Assembly: GCA_913776045.1 (NCBI GenBank)
Contig: CAJYOI010000011.1
Span: 1 to 40,912, forward strand
Source of the DNA: an uncultured Sphingomonas sp.
Lineage (GTDB): Bacteria > Pseudomonadota > Alphaproteobacteria > Sphingomonadales > Sphingomonadaceae
Length of the DNA stretch: 40,912 bases
Direction of reading: 5' to 3'
This document shows, one piece after another, positions 18,101 through 26,271 of the stretch. Position 1 is the stretch's first letter. Each line of letters opens with the position of its first letter. A program made the translations under genes and the position numbers. Below the pieces are notes generated by a model. It had not been told where the DNA came from, did not search any database, and saw only the letters and a list, made by a program, of their open reading frames with translations.

Positions 18101-18421
18101 ATGTGTCGATACACGTCCCTGCCGTCCAGTCATGACGACTCGCGCGCGACGACCCGGCGATCGGTCGGCGTCGAGGCGAAGGCGCGTGATCGTAACGGGT
18201 CGCGGTACAAGGTGCGCGTAGTCGATCTGTCGCGCACCGGCTTCAAGGCCGAATGCGTCCACACCCTGCGTGCCGGCACGATGATCTGGCTGTCGCTACC
18301 CGGCCTACAGAGCCTGGAAGCCGAAGTCGCCTGGCAGCGCGGCGAGTTCATCGGCGCGGCGTTTCACCAGCCGTTGCACCAGGCGGTGTTCGACCACGTC
18401 ACGCGGATGCTGGCGGCCTGA
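18101..18421 (+). CDS. PilZ domain protein
   Basis: PilZ domains bind cyclic di-GMP. The 106-residue protein has the N-terminal basic motif RATTRRSVGVEAKARDR (RxxxR type) and the downstream DLSRTGFKAEC (D-x-S-x-x-G type), both needed for binding, followed by WLSLPGLQSLEAEVAWQ and GAAFHQPL. It is a stand-alone domain, so it probably passes the signal to a partner protein. A 6-bp hairpin (CCCGCA 18078-18083 with TGCGGG 18095-18100) lies against the ATG, and no Shine-Dalgarno is visible. Confidence 0.86.
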   Translation: MCRYTSLPSSHDDSRATTRRSVGVEAKARDRNGSRYKVRVVDLSRTGFKAECVHTLRAGTMIWLSLPGLQSLEAEVAWQRGEFIGAAFHQPLHQAVFDHVTRMLAA

Positions 18422-18442
18422 GCCGCCAGCACCGCTAGGGAG

Positions 18443-19627
18443 TTAGAACGCCGCGATTCCCGTAATCGCGCGGCCCAGGATCAGCCCGTGAACGTCGTGC
18501 GTCCCCTCGTAGGTGTTGACCGTTTCCAGGTTGATCGCATGGCGGATGACGTGAAAATCGGCCGAAATCCCGTTGCCGCCATGCATGTCGCGCGCGACGC
18601 GGGCGATATCGAGCGCCTTGCCGCAATTGTTGCGCTTGATGATGCTGATCGCTTCCGGCGCGAGCGTGCCGTCGTCGAACATGCGGCCCGCCCGCAACGC
18701 GGCCTGCAGGCCCAGCGCGATTTCGGTCTGCATGTTCGCCAGCTTCAACTGCACCAGCTGCGTCGCCGCCAGCGGCCGGCCGAACTGTTGGCGGTCAAGC
18801 GTGTACTGTCGCGCCGCCTCGAAACAGAATTCGGCCGCCCCCATCGAACCCCAGGCGATGCCATAGCGTGCGCGGTTGAGGCAGCCGAACGGCCCCTTCA
18901 GCCCCTGCACGTCCGGCAGTAGCGCATCCTCGCCGACCTCGACGCCGTCCATCACGATCTCGCCGGTGACCGACGCACGCAGGGACAGCTTGCCCTCGAT
19001 CTTCGGCGTCGACAGCCCGGTCATGCCGCGCTCGAGCACGAAGCCCTTGATCCCGCCGCCATGCGCATCGCTTTTCGCCCAGACGACCATCACGTCGGCA
19101 ATCGGCGAATTGGTGATCCACATCTTGGAGCCGGTCAGCCGGTATCCGGTTGCGGTCTTTTCCGCGTGCGTGCGCATGCCGCCGGGGTCGGAGCCCGCAT
19201 CGGGCTCGGTCAAGCCGAAGCAGCCGACCAGTTCGCCCGACGCCAGACCCGGCAGATACTTCCGCTTCTGCTCTTCGGTCCCGTAGGCGTTGATCGGGTG
19301 CATGACGAGGCTCGACTGCACACTCATCGCCGAGCGATAGCCCGAATCGACCGCCTCCACCTCGCGCGCGACCAACCCATAGGCGACATAGCCCAGGCCC
19401 GCGCCGCCATATTCCTCCGGAATCGTCGCACCGAGCAGTCCCGCCGCCCCCATTTCGCGCATGATCTCGCGATCGAAATCCTCGTCGAGGTAGGCGCGGG
19501 TGACGCGCGGCAGCAGCCGTTCGCGGGCATAGCCACGCGCAGCGTCGCGGACCATCCGCTCTTCATCGGTCAGCTGCGCGTCAAGCGCGAACGGATCGCT
19601 CCAGTCGAACCGGCCCATTTCAGCCAT
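18443..19627 (-). CDS. gcdH: Acyl-CoA dehydrogenase, probable glutaryl-CoA dehydrogenase
   Basis: Glutaryl-CoA dehydrogenase oxidises and decarboxylates glutaryl-CoA to crotonyl-CoA in lysine/tryptophan and aromatic degradation, passing electrons to ETF. The 394-residue product has the FAD-binding motif [39 protein letters not shown], and the catalytic Glu in [17 protein letters not shown] (about residue 374). The EGTHDVH context and [10 protein letters not shown] are typical of GCDH rather than short-chain enzymes. The gene is last in the leftward hemC-hemD-mic60-like series, 20 nt after the mic60-like stop. Confidence 0.88.
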   Translation of the reverse strand: MAEMGRFDWSDPFALDAQLTDEERMVRDAARGYARERLLPRVTRAYLDEDFDREIMREMGAAGLLGATIPEEYGGAGLGYVAYGLVAREVEAVDSGYRSAMSVQSSLVMHPINAYGTEEQKRKYLPGLASGELVGCFGLTEPDAGSDPGGMRTHAEKTATGYRLTGSKMWITNSPIADVMVVWAKSDAHGGGIKGFVLERGMTGLSTPKIEGKLSLRASVTGEIVMDGVEVGEDALLPDVQGLKGPFGCLNRARYGIAWGSMGAAEFCFEAARQYTLDRQQFGRPLAATQLVQLKLANMQTEIALGLQAALRAGRMFDDGTLAPEAISIIKRNNCGKALDIARVARDMHGGNGISADFHVIRHAINLETVNTYEGTHDVHGLILGRAITGIAAF

Positions 19628-19647
19628 GTCGGTATCCTCTCAGAAGG

Positions 19648-20604
19648 TCAGACGCCGGGCAGGGTCCCGGCAGGATTGGTCGCCGGTGTCTCGCCGCCCG
19701 GCGTCTGCGGAGCCGGCGTCGTCACGGGCGAGGCGACGGGCGCTGCCTGCACGGGCAGCGGCGTGCCGATCGCCGCGCGCTCCAGCGTGTTCAGCGCGCG
19801 GCGAGTGTCGATGTACCGCTTGGCCGCATCGATCCAGTTCGACGCGTTGGCGGCGCCCGGCATTCGCGACACTTCGGCCAGCGCCGCCTCGACATTGCCG
19901 CCATCGAGCACCAGTCGCGCGCGCTCCAGGCGGTCGTCGGGACGCGAACTGGGCGTATCCTCCCGGCGTAGGATGACGAGCGTCGACAACTCGCGCCACA
20001 CCGTCGTGAAGAAGCCGTCGTGGCGCGAACCCGTCGTCAGCGTCGGCGCGATCTTCGTCAGCCCCTCGCGCAGGTCGGCCAGCGTCGGACTGCCGACCGC
20101 ACCGATGACGGTCGCCAACGCCTGCGGCTGTTGGGCGCCGAACCGCGCGCGTAGCTGGGATTCGAGATAGTCGAGCGGCAGGCCGCGATCGATCGCACGG
20201 CGCGAGGCAAAGGCGATCAGCAGCCCTTCGGCGCGGCGCGACTGCTCGGCCGCGATACGCGATGCGGTATCGGCAGCGGCCATCCGCCCCTCGATCCCGC
20301 GCAACTGCGCATCGAGTGCGGCAGTGCGAACAGTCAGCGCATCGACCGTCGCCGGATCGGTCGGCGTCGCGCGCACCGGGGCCGGACTCGCGATAGGCTG
20401 TACGGCTGGCTGCGTCGCGGTCATCGTGGTCGACGTGCCGACCCCGGTCCAGCGCTGGAGCGCGGGCAGCAGATAATACATCGCCACCAGCCCGATCAGG
20501 AACGCGAACAGCGCCACGATCAGCACACCGCGGCCACGCCGGCGCGGGGCGGTGGAGGCGAACGGCGCCGGGTCGGGCGCGGTAGAAATGGGGTCGCCGG
20601 TCAT
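19648..20604 (-). CDS. Mic60/mitofilin-like inner-membrane protein (COG4223 type)
   Basis: The 318-residue product has a short N-terminal tail, one transmembrane helix (GVLIVALFAFLIGLVAMYYLL), a Pro/Thr-rich linker, a helical stretch with coiled-coil character (TAALDAQLRGIEGRMAAAD) and a C-terminal part with the mitofilin-like pattern ALAEVSRMPGAANASNWIDA. Alphaproteobacterial Mic60, known to shape intracytoplasmic membranes, is encoded beside hemC-hemD, and this gene holds that position. The ATG used lies 33 nt after the hemD stop; a TTG overlapping that stop (TTGA) would add 12 residues. The Pro/Thr-rich C-terminal tail (TTPAPQTPGGETPATNP) is unusual. Confidence 0.75.
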   Translation of the reverse strand: MTGDPISTAPDPAPFASTAPRRRGRGVLIVALFAFLIGLVAMYYLLPALQRWTGVGTSTTMTATQPAVQPIASPAPVRATPTDPATVDALTVRTAALDAQLRGIEGRMAAADTASRIAAEQSRRAEGLLIAFASRRAIDRGLPLDYLESQLRARFGAQQPQALATVIGAVGSPTLADLREGLTKIAPTLTTGSRHDGFFTTVWRELSTLVILRREDTPSSRPDDRLERARLVLDGGNVEAALAEVSRMPGAANASNWIDAAKRYIDTRRALNTLERAAIGTPLPVQAAPVASPVTTPAPQTPGGETPATNPAGTLPGV

Positions 20605-20636
20605 TGCCCGCGTTATCCGCCGCCGGCAGCCATGCG

Positions 20637-21263
20637 TCAATCGGCGAGCGTTAGTGCCGCAGCGATCAGCGCGTCGTCGGTCGGGCGATCGGCGACGGCG
20701 GTCGCGCGCCAGCCGGGCCCGGCGGCGGCCAGGGCGGCCGGGCTGATCGCGGCGATGGCAACGCGGCTCTTATCCGCAAGCTGCTCCGCCAGCCGGGCCG
20801 CGGCGCGCGGTGAGTGCAGCAAGGCAGTCGCATCAATCAACCCGGACAGGTCGGGCGTCAGGCCTTCGCTGGCGTAGACGGTGATCGTGCTTGCAGCCGG
20901 CGCGGGGCGATGGTCGCGACCGACCAGCCGGAGGACACGGCCGGGCGGATCGAGCGCATCGACCCCACCCTCTCCGACCGCGACCACGGTGAAGCCCGCC
21001 GCCTGCGCCGCCAGCGCGGTCGCACGGCCGACGGCGTGGACCGGCAGCGCTCCCAACCGCGCGAGATCGGGACCGGCCATGCGGACGGCATTCGCGCTCG
21101 ACAGCACCAGACTGTCGTACGACGTCGGATTGGGCGCGGTCCACGCCACCGGGCGGATGACGAAGAGCGGCAGTCGCAACGCCCCATGGCCGAGCGCTTC
21201 GATCCGCGCTGCCGTCGCGGCATTGCCGGGGTCCGGCCGCAGCACGGCCAGCGGTCGCGTCAT
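20637..21263 (-). CDS. hemD: Uroporphyrinogen-III synthase
   Basis: HemD closes hydroxymethylbilane with inversion of ring D to give uroporphyrinogen III. The sequence is weakly conserved in this family, but LVLSSANAVRMAGPD, VHAVGRATALAAQAAGF and VAIAAISPAALAAAG follow the HemD pattern, and the gene directly follows hemC with an ATGA overlap. The product is 208 residues, shorter than the roughly 240-260 common elsewhere. Longer upstream reading (to 21461) overlaps hemC in another frame and is rejected. Confidence 0.88.
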   Translation of the reverse strand: MTRPLAVLRPDPGNAATAARIEALGHGALRLPLFVIRPVAWTAPNPTSYDSLVLSSANAVRMAGPDLARLGALPVHAVGRATALAAQAAGFTVVAVGEGGVDALDPPGRVLRLVGRDHRPAPAASTITVYASEGLTPDLSGLIDATALLHSPRAAARLAEQLADKSRVAIAAISPAALAAAGPGWRATAVADRPTDDALIAAALTLAD

Positions 21264-22171
21264 CCGGCGAACAGGACGCGGATCGGCTCGGGCGCCAGCG
21301 CCAGCAGCTTTTCGGCGAGTACTTGCGACACCGCCAGGTCGGCAGGCGCACCGCTTTCCTGCGCCGACACATGATGCGTCCCATCCTCCGAATAGAGCGT
21401 GGCCGACAGCGTCAGCACCGCGCCCTCGATCTGCGCCAGCGCGGCGACCGGCGAATGGCAATCAGCGACCAAGGCGGCGAGCAAAGCGCGCTCGGCGAGC
21501 ACGCAGGCGTGTGTCTTGGGATGATCGATCTTGGCGAGCCTTTTGGCGGTCAGTTCGTCGTCGGCCCGGCACTCGATCCCGACCGCGCCCTGCGCCGGCG
21601 CCGGCAGCATCTCGGCGATCGCGATCGGCACGCCGACGTCCACCCGCCCCAGCCGCTCCAGCCCCGCGGCGGCGAGCAAAGTCGCATCCGCTTCCCCCGC
21701 CGCCAGCTTGGCGAGGCGGGTATCGACGTTGCCCCGGAACAATACCGGCTGCAGGTCGGGCCGCAGGTGGCGGACCTGTGCGGCACGGCGCGGGCTGCTG
21801 GTGCCGATCCGTGCGCCGGGGGGCAGCGCCTCGAACGAGTCGGCGCCGATCAGCCGGTCGCGGACGTCGGCACGCGGCAGCATCGCGGCGATGGCGATCT
21901 CGGCCGGGCGCACCGTTTCGACATCCTTCATCGAATGGACCGCACAGTCGATCTCACCCGCCAGAAGCGCGCGATCGAGCTCTTTGGTCCACAGCGCCTT
22001 GCCACCGATCTCGGCCAGCGCGCGATCCTGCACGCGGTCGCCGGTCGTCTTGATCGTGACAATCTCGACGCTGAGCCCCGGATGCGCCGCCTCCAACGCG
22101 CGCTGGACCAGGCCCGCCTGCGTGAGAGCAAGAGGCGAACCTCGGGTGCCGAGACGGATAACTGAAGTCAC
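21260..22171 (-). CDS. hemC: Hydroxymethylbilane synthase (porphobilinogen deaminase)
   Basis: HemC joins four porphobilinogen units into hydroxymethylbilane. The product from this GTG is 303 residues, starting [20 protein letters not shown]. It contains [39 protein letters not shown] and the dipyrromethane cofactor Cys region [16 protein letters not shown]. The frame is open to 22339, but that extension translates a dispersed repeat (giving VRTELVEV and ASTGSARTE), so the start is placed at GTG 22171 (or 22174). The promoter must lie in or beyond the repeat. Confidence 0.94.
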   Translation of the reverse strand: MTSVIRLGTRGSPLALTQAGLVQRALEAAHPGLSVEIVTIKTTGDRVQDRALAEIGGKALWTKELDRALLAGEIDCAVHSMKDVETVRPAEIAIAAMLPRADVRDRLIGADSFEALPPGARIGTSSPRRAAQVRHLRPDLQPVLFRGNVDTRLAKLAAGEADATLLAAAGLERLGRVDVGVPIAIAEMLPAPAQGAVGIECRADDELTAKRLAKIDHPKTHACVLAERALLAALVADCHSPVAALAQIEGAVLTLSATLYSEDGTHHVSAQESGAPADLAVSQVLAEKLLALAPEPIRVLFAG

Positions 22172-22180
22172 CACACACTC

Positions 22181-22270
22181 CGTTCGGGCTGAGCCTGTCG
22201 AAGCCCTGCCCTTCTTCGACCCGTCGGTTAGAAGAAAGGGCGGCACTTCGACAAGCTCAGTGCGAACGGG
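22181..22270. repeat. Large inverted repeat, family 3, copy 1
   Basis: The left arm begins CGTTCGGGCTGAGCCTGTCG and continues AAGCCCTGCCCTTCTTCG; the right arm is GAAGAAAGGGCGGCACTTCG followed by ACAAGCTCAGTGCGAACGG. The arms are imperfect complements of about 38 nt around a loop of about 12 nt. The same arms recur at 39330-39427. It fills the gap between the divergent hemC and tsaD starts. Confidence 0.85.
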
Positions 22271-22277
22271 TAATGGG

Positions 22278-23309
22278 ATGACCATGCTGATTTTAGGCCT
22301 GGAATCGAGCTGCGACGAAACCGCAGCCGCCATCGTCACCGGCGACCGTCAGGTCCTATCCCACGCACTGGCGGGGCAGGAAGAGGCGCATCGTCCCTAT
22401 GGTGGCGTGGTGCCGGAGATCGCGGCGCGCGCGCATGTCGATGTCATCGGCCCGCTGGTGACGCGGGCCCTGCGCGAGGCGGAGGTGACGCTTGCCGAAA
22501 TCGACGCAGTCGCCGCGACTGCCGGGCCGGGGTTGATCGGTGGCGTTATGGTGGGCCTGGTCACCGGCAAGGCGCTGGCGCATGCCGCGGGCAAGCCGCT
22601 GGTGGCAGTCAACCATCTGGAGGGGCATGCGCTGTCACCGCGGCTGGCCGACCCCGACCTGCAATTTCCCTACCTCCTCCTGCTCGTGTCAGGCGGGCAT
22701 TGCCAACTGCTGCTGGTCGAGGGCGTCGGCGCCTATCGCCGTCTCGCGACCACGATCGACGATGCCGCAGGCGAGGCGTTCGACAAGACCGCCAAGCTGC
22801 TCGACCTCGGCTTCCCCGGCGGCCCCGCGGTCGAGCGGGCGGCGAAGGACGGCGATCCGAAGGCCGTGCCGCTGCCCCGACCGCTGACGGGGACGAAGGA
22901 GCCGCATTTCTCCTTCGCGGGGCTGAAGGCCGCGGTTGCGCGCGCGGTCGGGACGGCGTCGCCTGCAGATCTTTCGGCGTCGTTCCAGCAGGCTGTCGTC
23001 TATTGTCTTGTCGATCGGACGAAGCGCGCGATTGGCCGCGCACCCGGAGCGACCGCGCTGGTCGTCGCCGGCGGCGTGGCGGCGAACGGCGCCGTCCGGG
23101 GCGCGCTGGAGCAGCTGGCGCACGCGCACGATCTGCGCTTTGTCGCGCCGCCGCTGTGGCTGTGCACCGATAACGCCGCGATGATCGCTTGGGCGGGTGC
23201 AGAGCGCTTTGCGGCCGGGCTGACCGATCCGCTGGACACGCTGGCCCGCCCGCGCTGGCCGCTCGATCCGACCGCAGAGGCTGTCCGCGGCGCAGGAGTG
23301 AAGGCATGA
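22278..23309 (+). CDS. tsaD: tRNA N6-adenosine threonylcarbamoyltransferase
   Basis: TsaD transfers the threonylcarbamoyl group to A37 of ANN-reading tRNAs, working with TsaB and TsaE. The product is 343 residues. It starts [20 protein letters not shown], has the metal-binding motif VNHLEGHAL, the ASKHA nucleotide motifs [16 protein letters not shown] and [16 protein letters not shown], and a C-terminal [17 protein letters not shown] second ATG two codons in is also possible. The frame open back to 21531 reads through antisense hemC and the repeat and is rejected. The stop overlaps gpsA by ATGA. Confidence 0.95.
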   Translation: MTMLILGLESSCDETAAAIVTGDRQVLSHALAGQEEAHRPYGGVVPEIAARAHVDVIGPLVTRALREAEVTLAEIDAVAATAGPGLIGGVMVGLVTGKALAHAAGKPLVAVNHLEGHALSPRLADPDLQFPYLLLLVSGGHCQLLLVEGVGAYRRLATTIDDAAGEAFDKTAKLLDLGFPGGPAVERAAKDGDPKAVPLPRPLTGTKEPHFSFAGLKAAVARAVGTASPADLSASFQQAVVYCLVDRTKRAIGRAPGATALVVAGGVAANGAVRGALEQLAHAHDLRFVAPPLWLCTDNAAMIAWAGAERFAAGLTDPLDTLARPRWPLDPTAEAVRGAGVKA

Positions 23310-24280
23310 AGATCGGCGTCATCGGCGGCGGCGCCTGGGGCACCGCGCTCGCCCAGGTCGCGGCGCGTGGCGGGGAACCGGTAACGCTCTGGGCACGCGA
23401 GCCGGATGTGGTCGCCGCGATCAACGACGCACACGAGAACACGAGTTTCCTGCGTGGCGTGACGCTGAGCGAATCGATCCAGGCGACCGGCGATCTGGCC
23501 GCGTTGCGTGGGTGCGACGCGATCCTGGTTGTCGCTCCCGCCCAACATGTCCGGGCCGTCCTGTCGGCCGCCGGCACCGGCGCGACGCCGCTGGTGCTCT
23601 GCGCAAAGGGGATCGAGGCGGGCACGCGGATGCTGGTCGGCGAAGTCGCGCGCGAAGCCGTCCCCGACGCGCCGATCGCCGTCCTGTCCGGCCCGACCTT
23701 CGCGCACGAAGTCGCCGCGGGTCAGCCGACCGCGGTGACGCTCGCCTGCGAGGATGCGGCCCTGCGCGACGCGCTGGCCGCCCGACTCGCGAGCCCGGCG
23801 TTCCGACCCTATGCCAGCAGCGACGTGACCGGCGCGGAGATCGGCGGCGCGGTGAAGAACGTGCTCGCCATCGCCTGCGGGGTCGTCGAGGGCGCCGGGC
23901 TGGGTCTCAATGCGCGCGCTGCGCTGATCGCGCGGGGTTTTGCCGAGATGACCCGGTTCGGGCTAGCCAAGGGCGCGCGGGCGGAGACGTTGGCCGGATT
24001 GTCGGGCCTGGGCGACCTGGTGTTGACCTGTTCATCGACCAATTCGCGGAATTTCTCGCTGGGCGTCGGGCTGGGTCAGGGTGTGGCGGCGGAAGGGCTG
24101 CTCGCCAATCGTCAGACGGTTGCGGAAGGAGCGCATACCGCGCCGGTCTTGCGCGAGGCGGCGGCAGAGGTCGGTGTGGATATGCCGGTGGTGGGCGCGG
24201 TGTGCGACCTATTGGCGGGGGCGGATGTGAAGGACATCGTCGGACGCCTGCTGGCGCGGCCTCTCCGGGCGGAGATTTGA
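23306..24280 (+). CDS. gpsA: Glycerol-3-phosphate dehydrogenase [NAD(P)+]
   Basis: GpsA reduces dihydroxyacetone phosphate to sn-glycerol 3-phosphate, supplying the backbone for phospholipids. The 324-residue product begins with a Rossmann motif [20 protein letters not shown], and has [18 protein letters not shown], the catalytic Lys region [14 protein letters not shown] and the substrate-binding [24 protein letters not shown] lies 8 nt before the ATG, which overlaps the tsaD stop. It ends in an intergenic stretch full of hairpins. Confidence 0.96.
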   Translation: MKIGVIGGGAWGTALAQVAARGGEPVTLWAREPDVVAAINDAHENTSFLRGVTLSESIQATGDLAALRGCDAILVVAPAQHVRAVLSAAGTGATPLVLCAKGIEAGTRMLVGEVAREAVPDAPIAVLSGPTFAHEVAAGQPTAVTLACEDAALRDALAARLASPAFRPYASSDVTGAEIGGAVKNVLAIACGVVEGAGLGLNARAALIARGFAEMTRFGLAKGARAETLAGLSGLGDLVLTCSSTNSRNFSLGVGLGQGVAAEGLLANRQTVAEGAHTAPVLREAAAEVGVDMPVVGAVCDLLAGADVKDIVGRLLARPLRAEI

Positions 24281-24310
24281 GGGGTCGAGATCCTATTCGA
24301 CGACCCCTTC

Positions 24311-24331
24311 ATCCCGGACTTGATCCGGGAT
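24311..24331 (+). terminator. Hairpin after gpsA (dispersed repeat type)
   Basis: ATCCCGGA (24311-24318), loop CTTGA, TCCGGGAT (24324-24331): a perfect 8-bp stem, followed by CCAGGGTGACGGGG. This wording is common as a dispersed element in alphaproteobacteria and sits 31 nt after the gpsA stop, where a terminator would be. It lacks a T-run. Confidence 0.55.
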
Positions 24332-24388
24332 CCAGGGTGACGGGGAGGATGCGGTTTTTGAACGTGGGTTTCCTGATCCAACGGCCCC

Positions 24389-24445
24389 GACGCGGGAGTA
24401 AATCCCGCGTCGTCGGACGGGAGCGCCGGGCGCTCCCGCCGGCCG
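24389..24445 (+). repeat. REP-like two-stem element, copy B
   Basis: Stem 1 is GACGCGGGA (24389-24397), loop GTAAA, TCCCGCGTC (24403-24411). Linker GTCGGAC; stem 2 is GGGAGCG (24419-24425), CCGGG, CGCTCCC (24431-24437); tail GCCGGCCG. A further stem GGCTGC-GATA-GCAGCC follows at 24461-24476. The gap between the convergent gpsA and phaB genes holds little else. Confidence 0.8.
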
Positions 24446-24511
24446 TGCCGGGCCTTGCGTGGCTGCGATAGCAGCCGCGCATCGGCGCGAACGCAGTCGC
24501 GTCTCGGCCCG

Positions 24512-25234
24512 TCAGTACATGTGCTGCCCACCATTGATCGACAGTGTCGAGCCGGTGACGAACCCGCCCTCCTCCGAGCACAGGAACGCCACGCCGCGCG
24601 CGATCTCGTTGGCCTGGCCCAGTCGGCCGACCGGAATCTTCGCCACGATCTTTTCCAGCACTTCGGCCGGCACCGCCGCGACCATGTCGGTGTCGATGTA
24701 GCCGGGCGCGATCGCATTGACCGTCACGCCGGCCCTGGCGCCTTCCTGCGCCAGCGCTTTGGTGAAGCCGTGGATGCCGCTCTTGGCCGCGGCATAGTTG
24801 ACCTGGCCGTATTGGCCGGCCTGGCCGTTGATCGACCCGATGTTGACGATCCGGCCCCACTTGCGCTCGCGCATGCCGGGGAAGGTCGCCTTGGCCATGT
24901 TGAAGCAGCCGCCCAGATTGGTGTCCATGACGTCCTTCCACATCTGGTAGGTCATCTTCAGGATCGTGCCGTCGCGGGTGATGCCGGCATTGTTGACGAC
25001 CACGTCGACCGGCCCCAGTTCCTGGGCGACCTGCGCGCAGCCGGCCTGGCAGGCGTCATAGTCGGCGACGTCCCACTTATACGCCTTGATGCCGGTGCGC
25101 TCGGTGAATTCGCGGGCGCGTTCGTCGTTGCCGGCGTAGTTCGCCGCGACGGTCATTCCCATGTCCTTGAGGGCAAGGCTGATGGCCTCACCGATCCCGC
25201 GCGTTCCCCCGGTGACGATCGCTACGCGTGCCAT
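24512..25234 (-). CDS. phaB: Acetoacetyl-CoA reductase (polyhydroxybutyrate pathway)
   Basis: PhaB reduces acetoacetyl-CoA to (R)-3-hydroxybutyryl-CoA with NADPH for polyhydroxyalkanoate synthesis. The 240-residue short-chain dehydrogenase has the cofactor motif VTGGTRGIGEAISLALK, NNAGITRDGTILKM, and the catalytic Ser134, Tyr147 and Lys151 (NIGSINGQAG, VNYAAAKSG). The segment around GGCFNMAKATFPGMRERKWG matches PhaB more closely than FabG. AGGAGAGG precedes the ATG. No phaA or phaC is nearby. Confidence 0.92.
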   Translation of the reverse strand: MARVAIVTGGTRGIGEAISLALKDMGMTVAANYAGNDERAREFTERTGIKAYKWDVADYDACQAGCAQVAQELGPVDVVVNNAGITRDGTILKMTYQMWKDVMDTNLGGCFNMAKATFPGMRERKWGRIVNIGSINGQAGQYGQVNYAAAKSGIHGFTKALAQEGARAGVTVNAIAPGYIDTDMVAAVPAEVLEKIVAKIPVGRLGQANEIARGVAFLCSEEGGFVTGSTLSINGGQHMY

Positions 25235-25266
25235 GCAGTCCTCTCCTGATCCAAGTTCGGCTTACG

Positions 25267-26271
25267 CTAGGGAAGCTGCACCCAGCCGGCAAGCTCCCGC
25301 GACAAGATGCTGCGCAACATTTCAGTGCCGATCTGGCTGGCATTCAGACAGGGCAGATAGGCGAAGTGGGTGCCCCCGGCGCTCTCGAAGCTTTCGCGCC
25401 CGCGGATCGCCAGCTCCTCCAGCGTCTCCAGACAGTCCGCGGAGAAGCCCGGTGCGACGATCGCGACCTTGCGCTTGCCTTCGCCCGGCAGTGCTTCGAG
25501 CACCGTGTCGGTTGCCGGCTCCAGCCACTTCGCCCGGCCGAAACGGGACTGGAAGGTCACACGAAGTTCACGCCCAAGCGCAGCCCCGAGAAGCCGTGCG
25601 GTCTTCCGACAATGGCAGTGATAGGGGTCGCCCAGCTCCAGCGTCCGCTGCGGCATGCCGTGGAAGCTGGCGAGGATGACGTCCGGTTCGAAATCGATAG
25701 CTTGCAAAGCATCTTCGGCCGATCGCTTCAGCGCGTCGATGTAGAGCGGGTCGTCGTAATAGGGCGGCAACGTCCGGATCGCCGGCTGCCAGCGCATCGC
25801 GGCCAGCGCGGCGAATGCCTTGTCGTTGGCGGTCGCGGTCGTCGCCGCACAATACTGCGGATAGAGCGGCGCGAGCAGGATGCGTTCGCACCCCTGCCCC
25901 TTCAGCGCCGCAATCCGATCGGCGATCGACGGATTGCCGTAGCGCATCGCCCAGTCGACCACGACGCCCTCGCCGAACGCGCCCTGCAACGCGACCGATT
26001 GCTGCGCGGTGATCGCGGCAAGTGGCGATCCCGCCTCGGTCCACACCTGTTGGTACGCATGCGCCGACTTCTTCGGCCGCGTGTTCAGGATGATCCCGCG
26101 CAGGATCGGCTGCCACAGCAGTTGCGGAATTTCGACGACGCGACGATCGGACAGAAATTCGCCGAGATAGCGTTTCACCGCGCGCGCGTCGGCGCTGTCG
26201 GGCGTGCCGAGGTTGATGAGCAGCACGCCGACCTTCGGCGCGGGAATCGTCGGATGGCCTGTCGGCATCAT
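25267..26271 (-). CDS. hemH: Ferrochelatase
   Basis: HemH inserts ferrous iron into protoporphyrin IX, the last step of protoheme synthesis. The 334-residue product starts with VGVLLINLGTPDSADA, has the catalytic His in LASFHGMPQRT (His204), the RSFGRAKW-like segment FQSRFGRAKWLEP and the conserved PGFSADCLETLEELAIRG. The start is ATGATG; its first ATG overlaps the stop of the upstream molybdenum hydroxylase gene by 4 nt. It forms a heme-pathway set with hemC and hemD 5 kb away. Confidence 0.96.
   Translation of the reverse strand: MMPTGHPTIPAPKVGVLLINLGTPDSADARAVKRYLGEFLSDRRVVEIPQLLWQPILRGIILNTRPKKSAHAYQQVWTEAGSPLAAITAQQSVALQGAFGEGVVVDWAMRYGNPSIADRIAALKGQGCERILLAPLYPQYCAATTATANDKAFAALAAMRWQPAIRTLPPYYDDPLYIDALKRSAEDALQAIDFEPDVILASFHGMPQRTLELGDPYHCHCRKTARLLGAALGRELRVTFQSRFGRAKWLEPATDTVLEALPGEGKRKVAIVAPGFSADCLETLEELAIRGRESFESAGGTHFAYLPCLNASQIGTEMLRSILSRELAGWVQLP

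Noticed and set aside
24281-24511. Possible small RNA between gpsA and phaB
   Set aside because: The hairpins here are explained by a common terminator-type repeat and the REP-like element; no promoter was seen.
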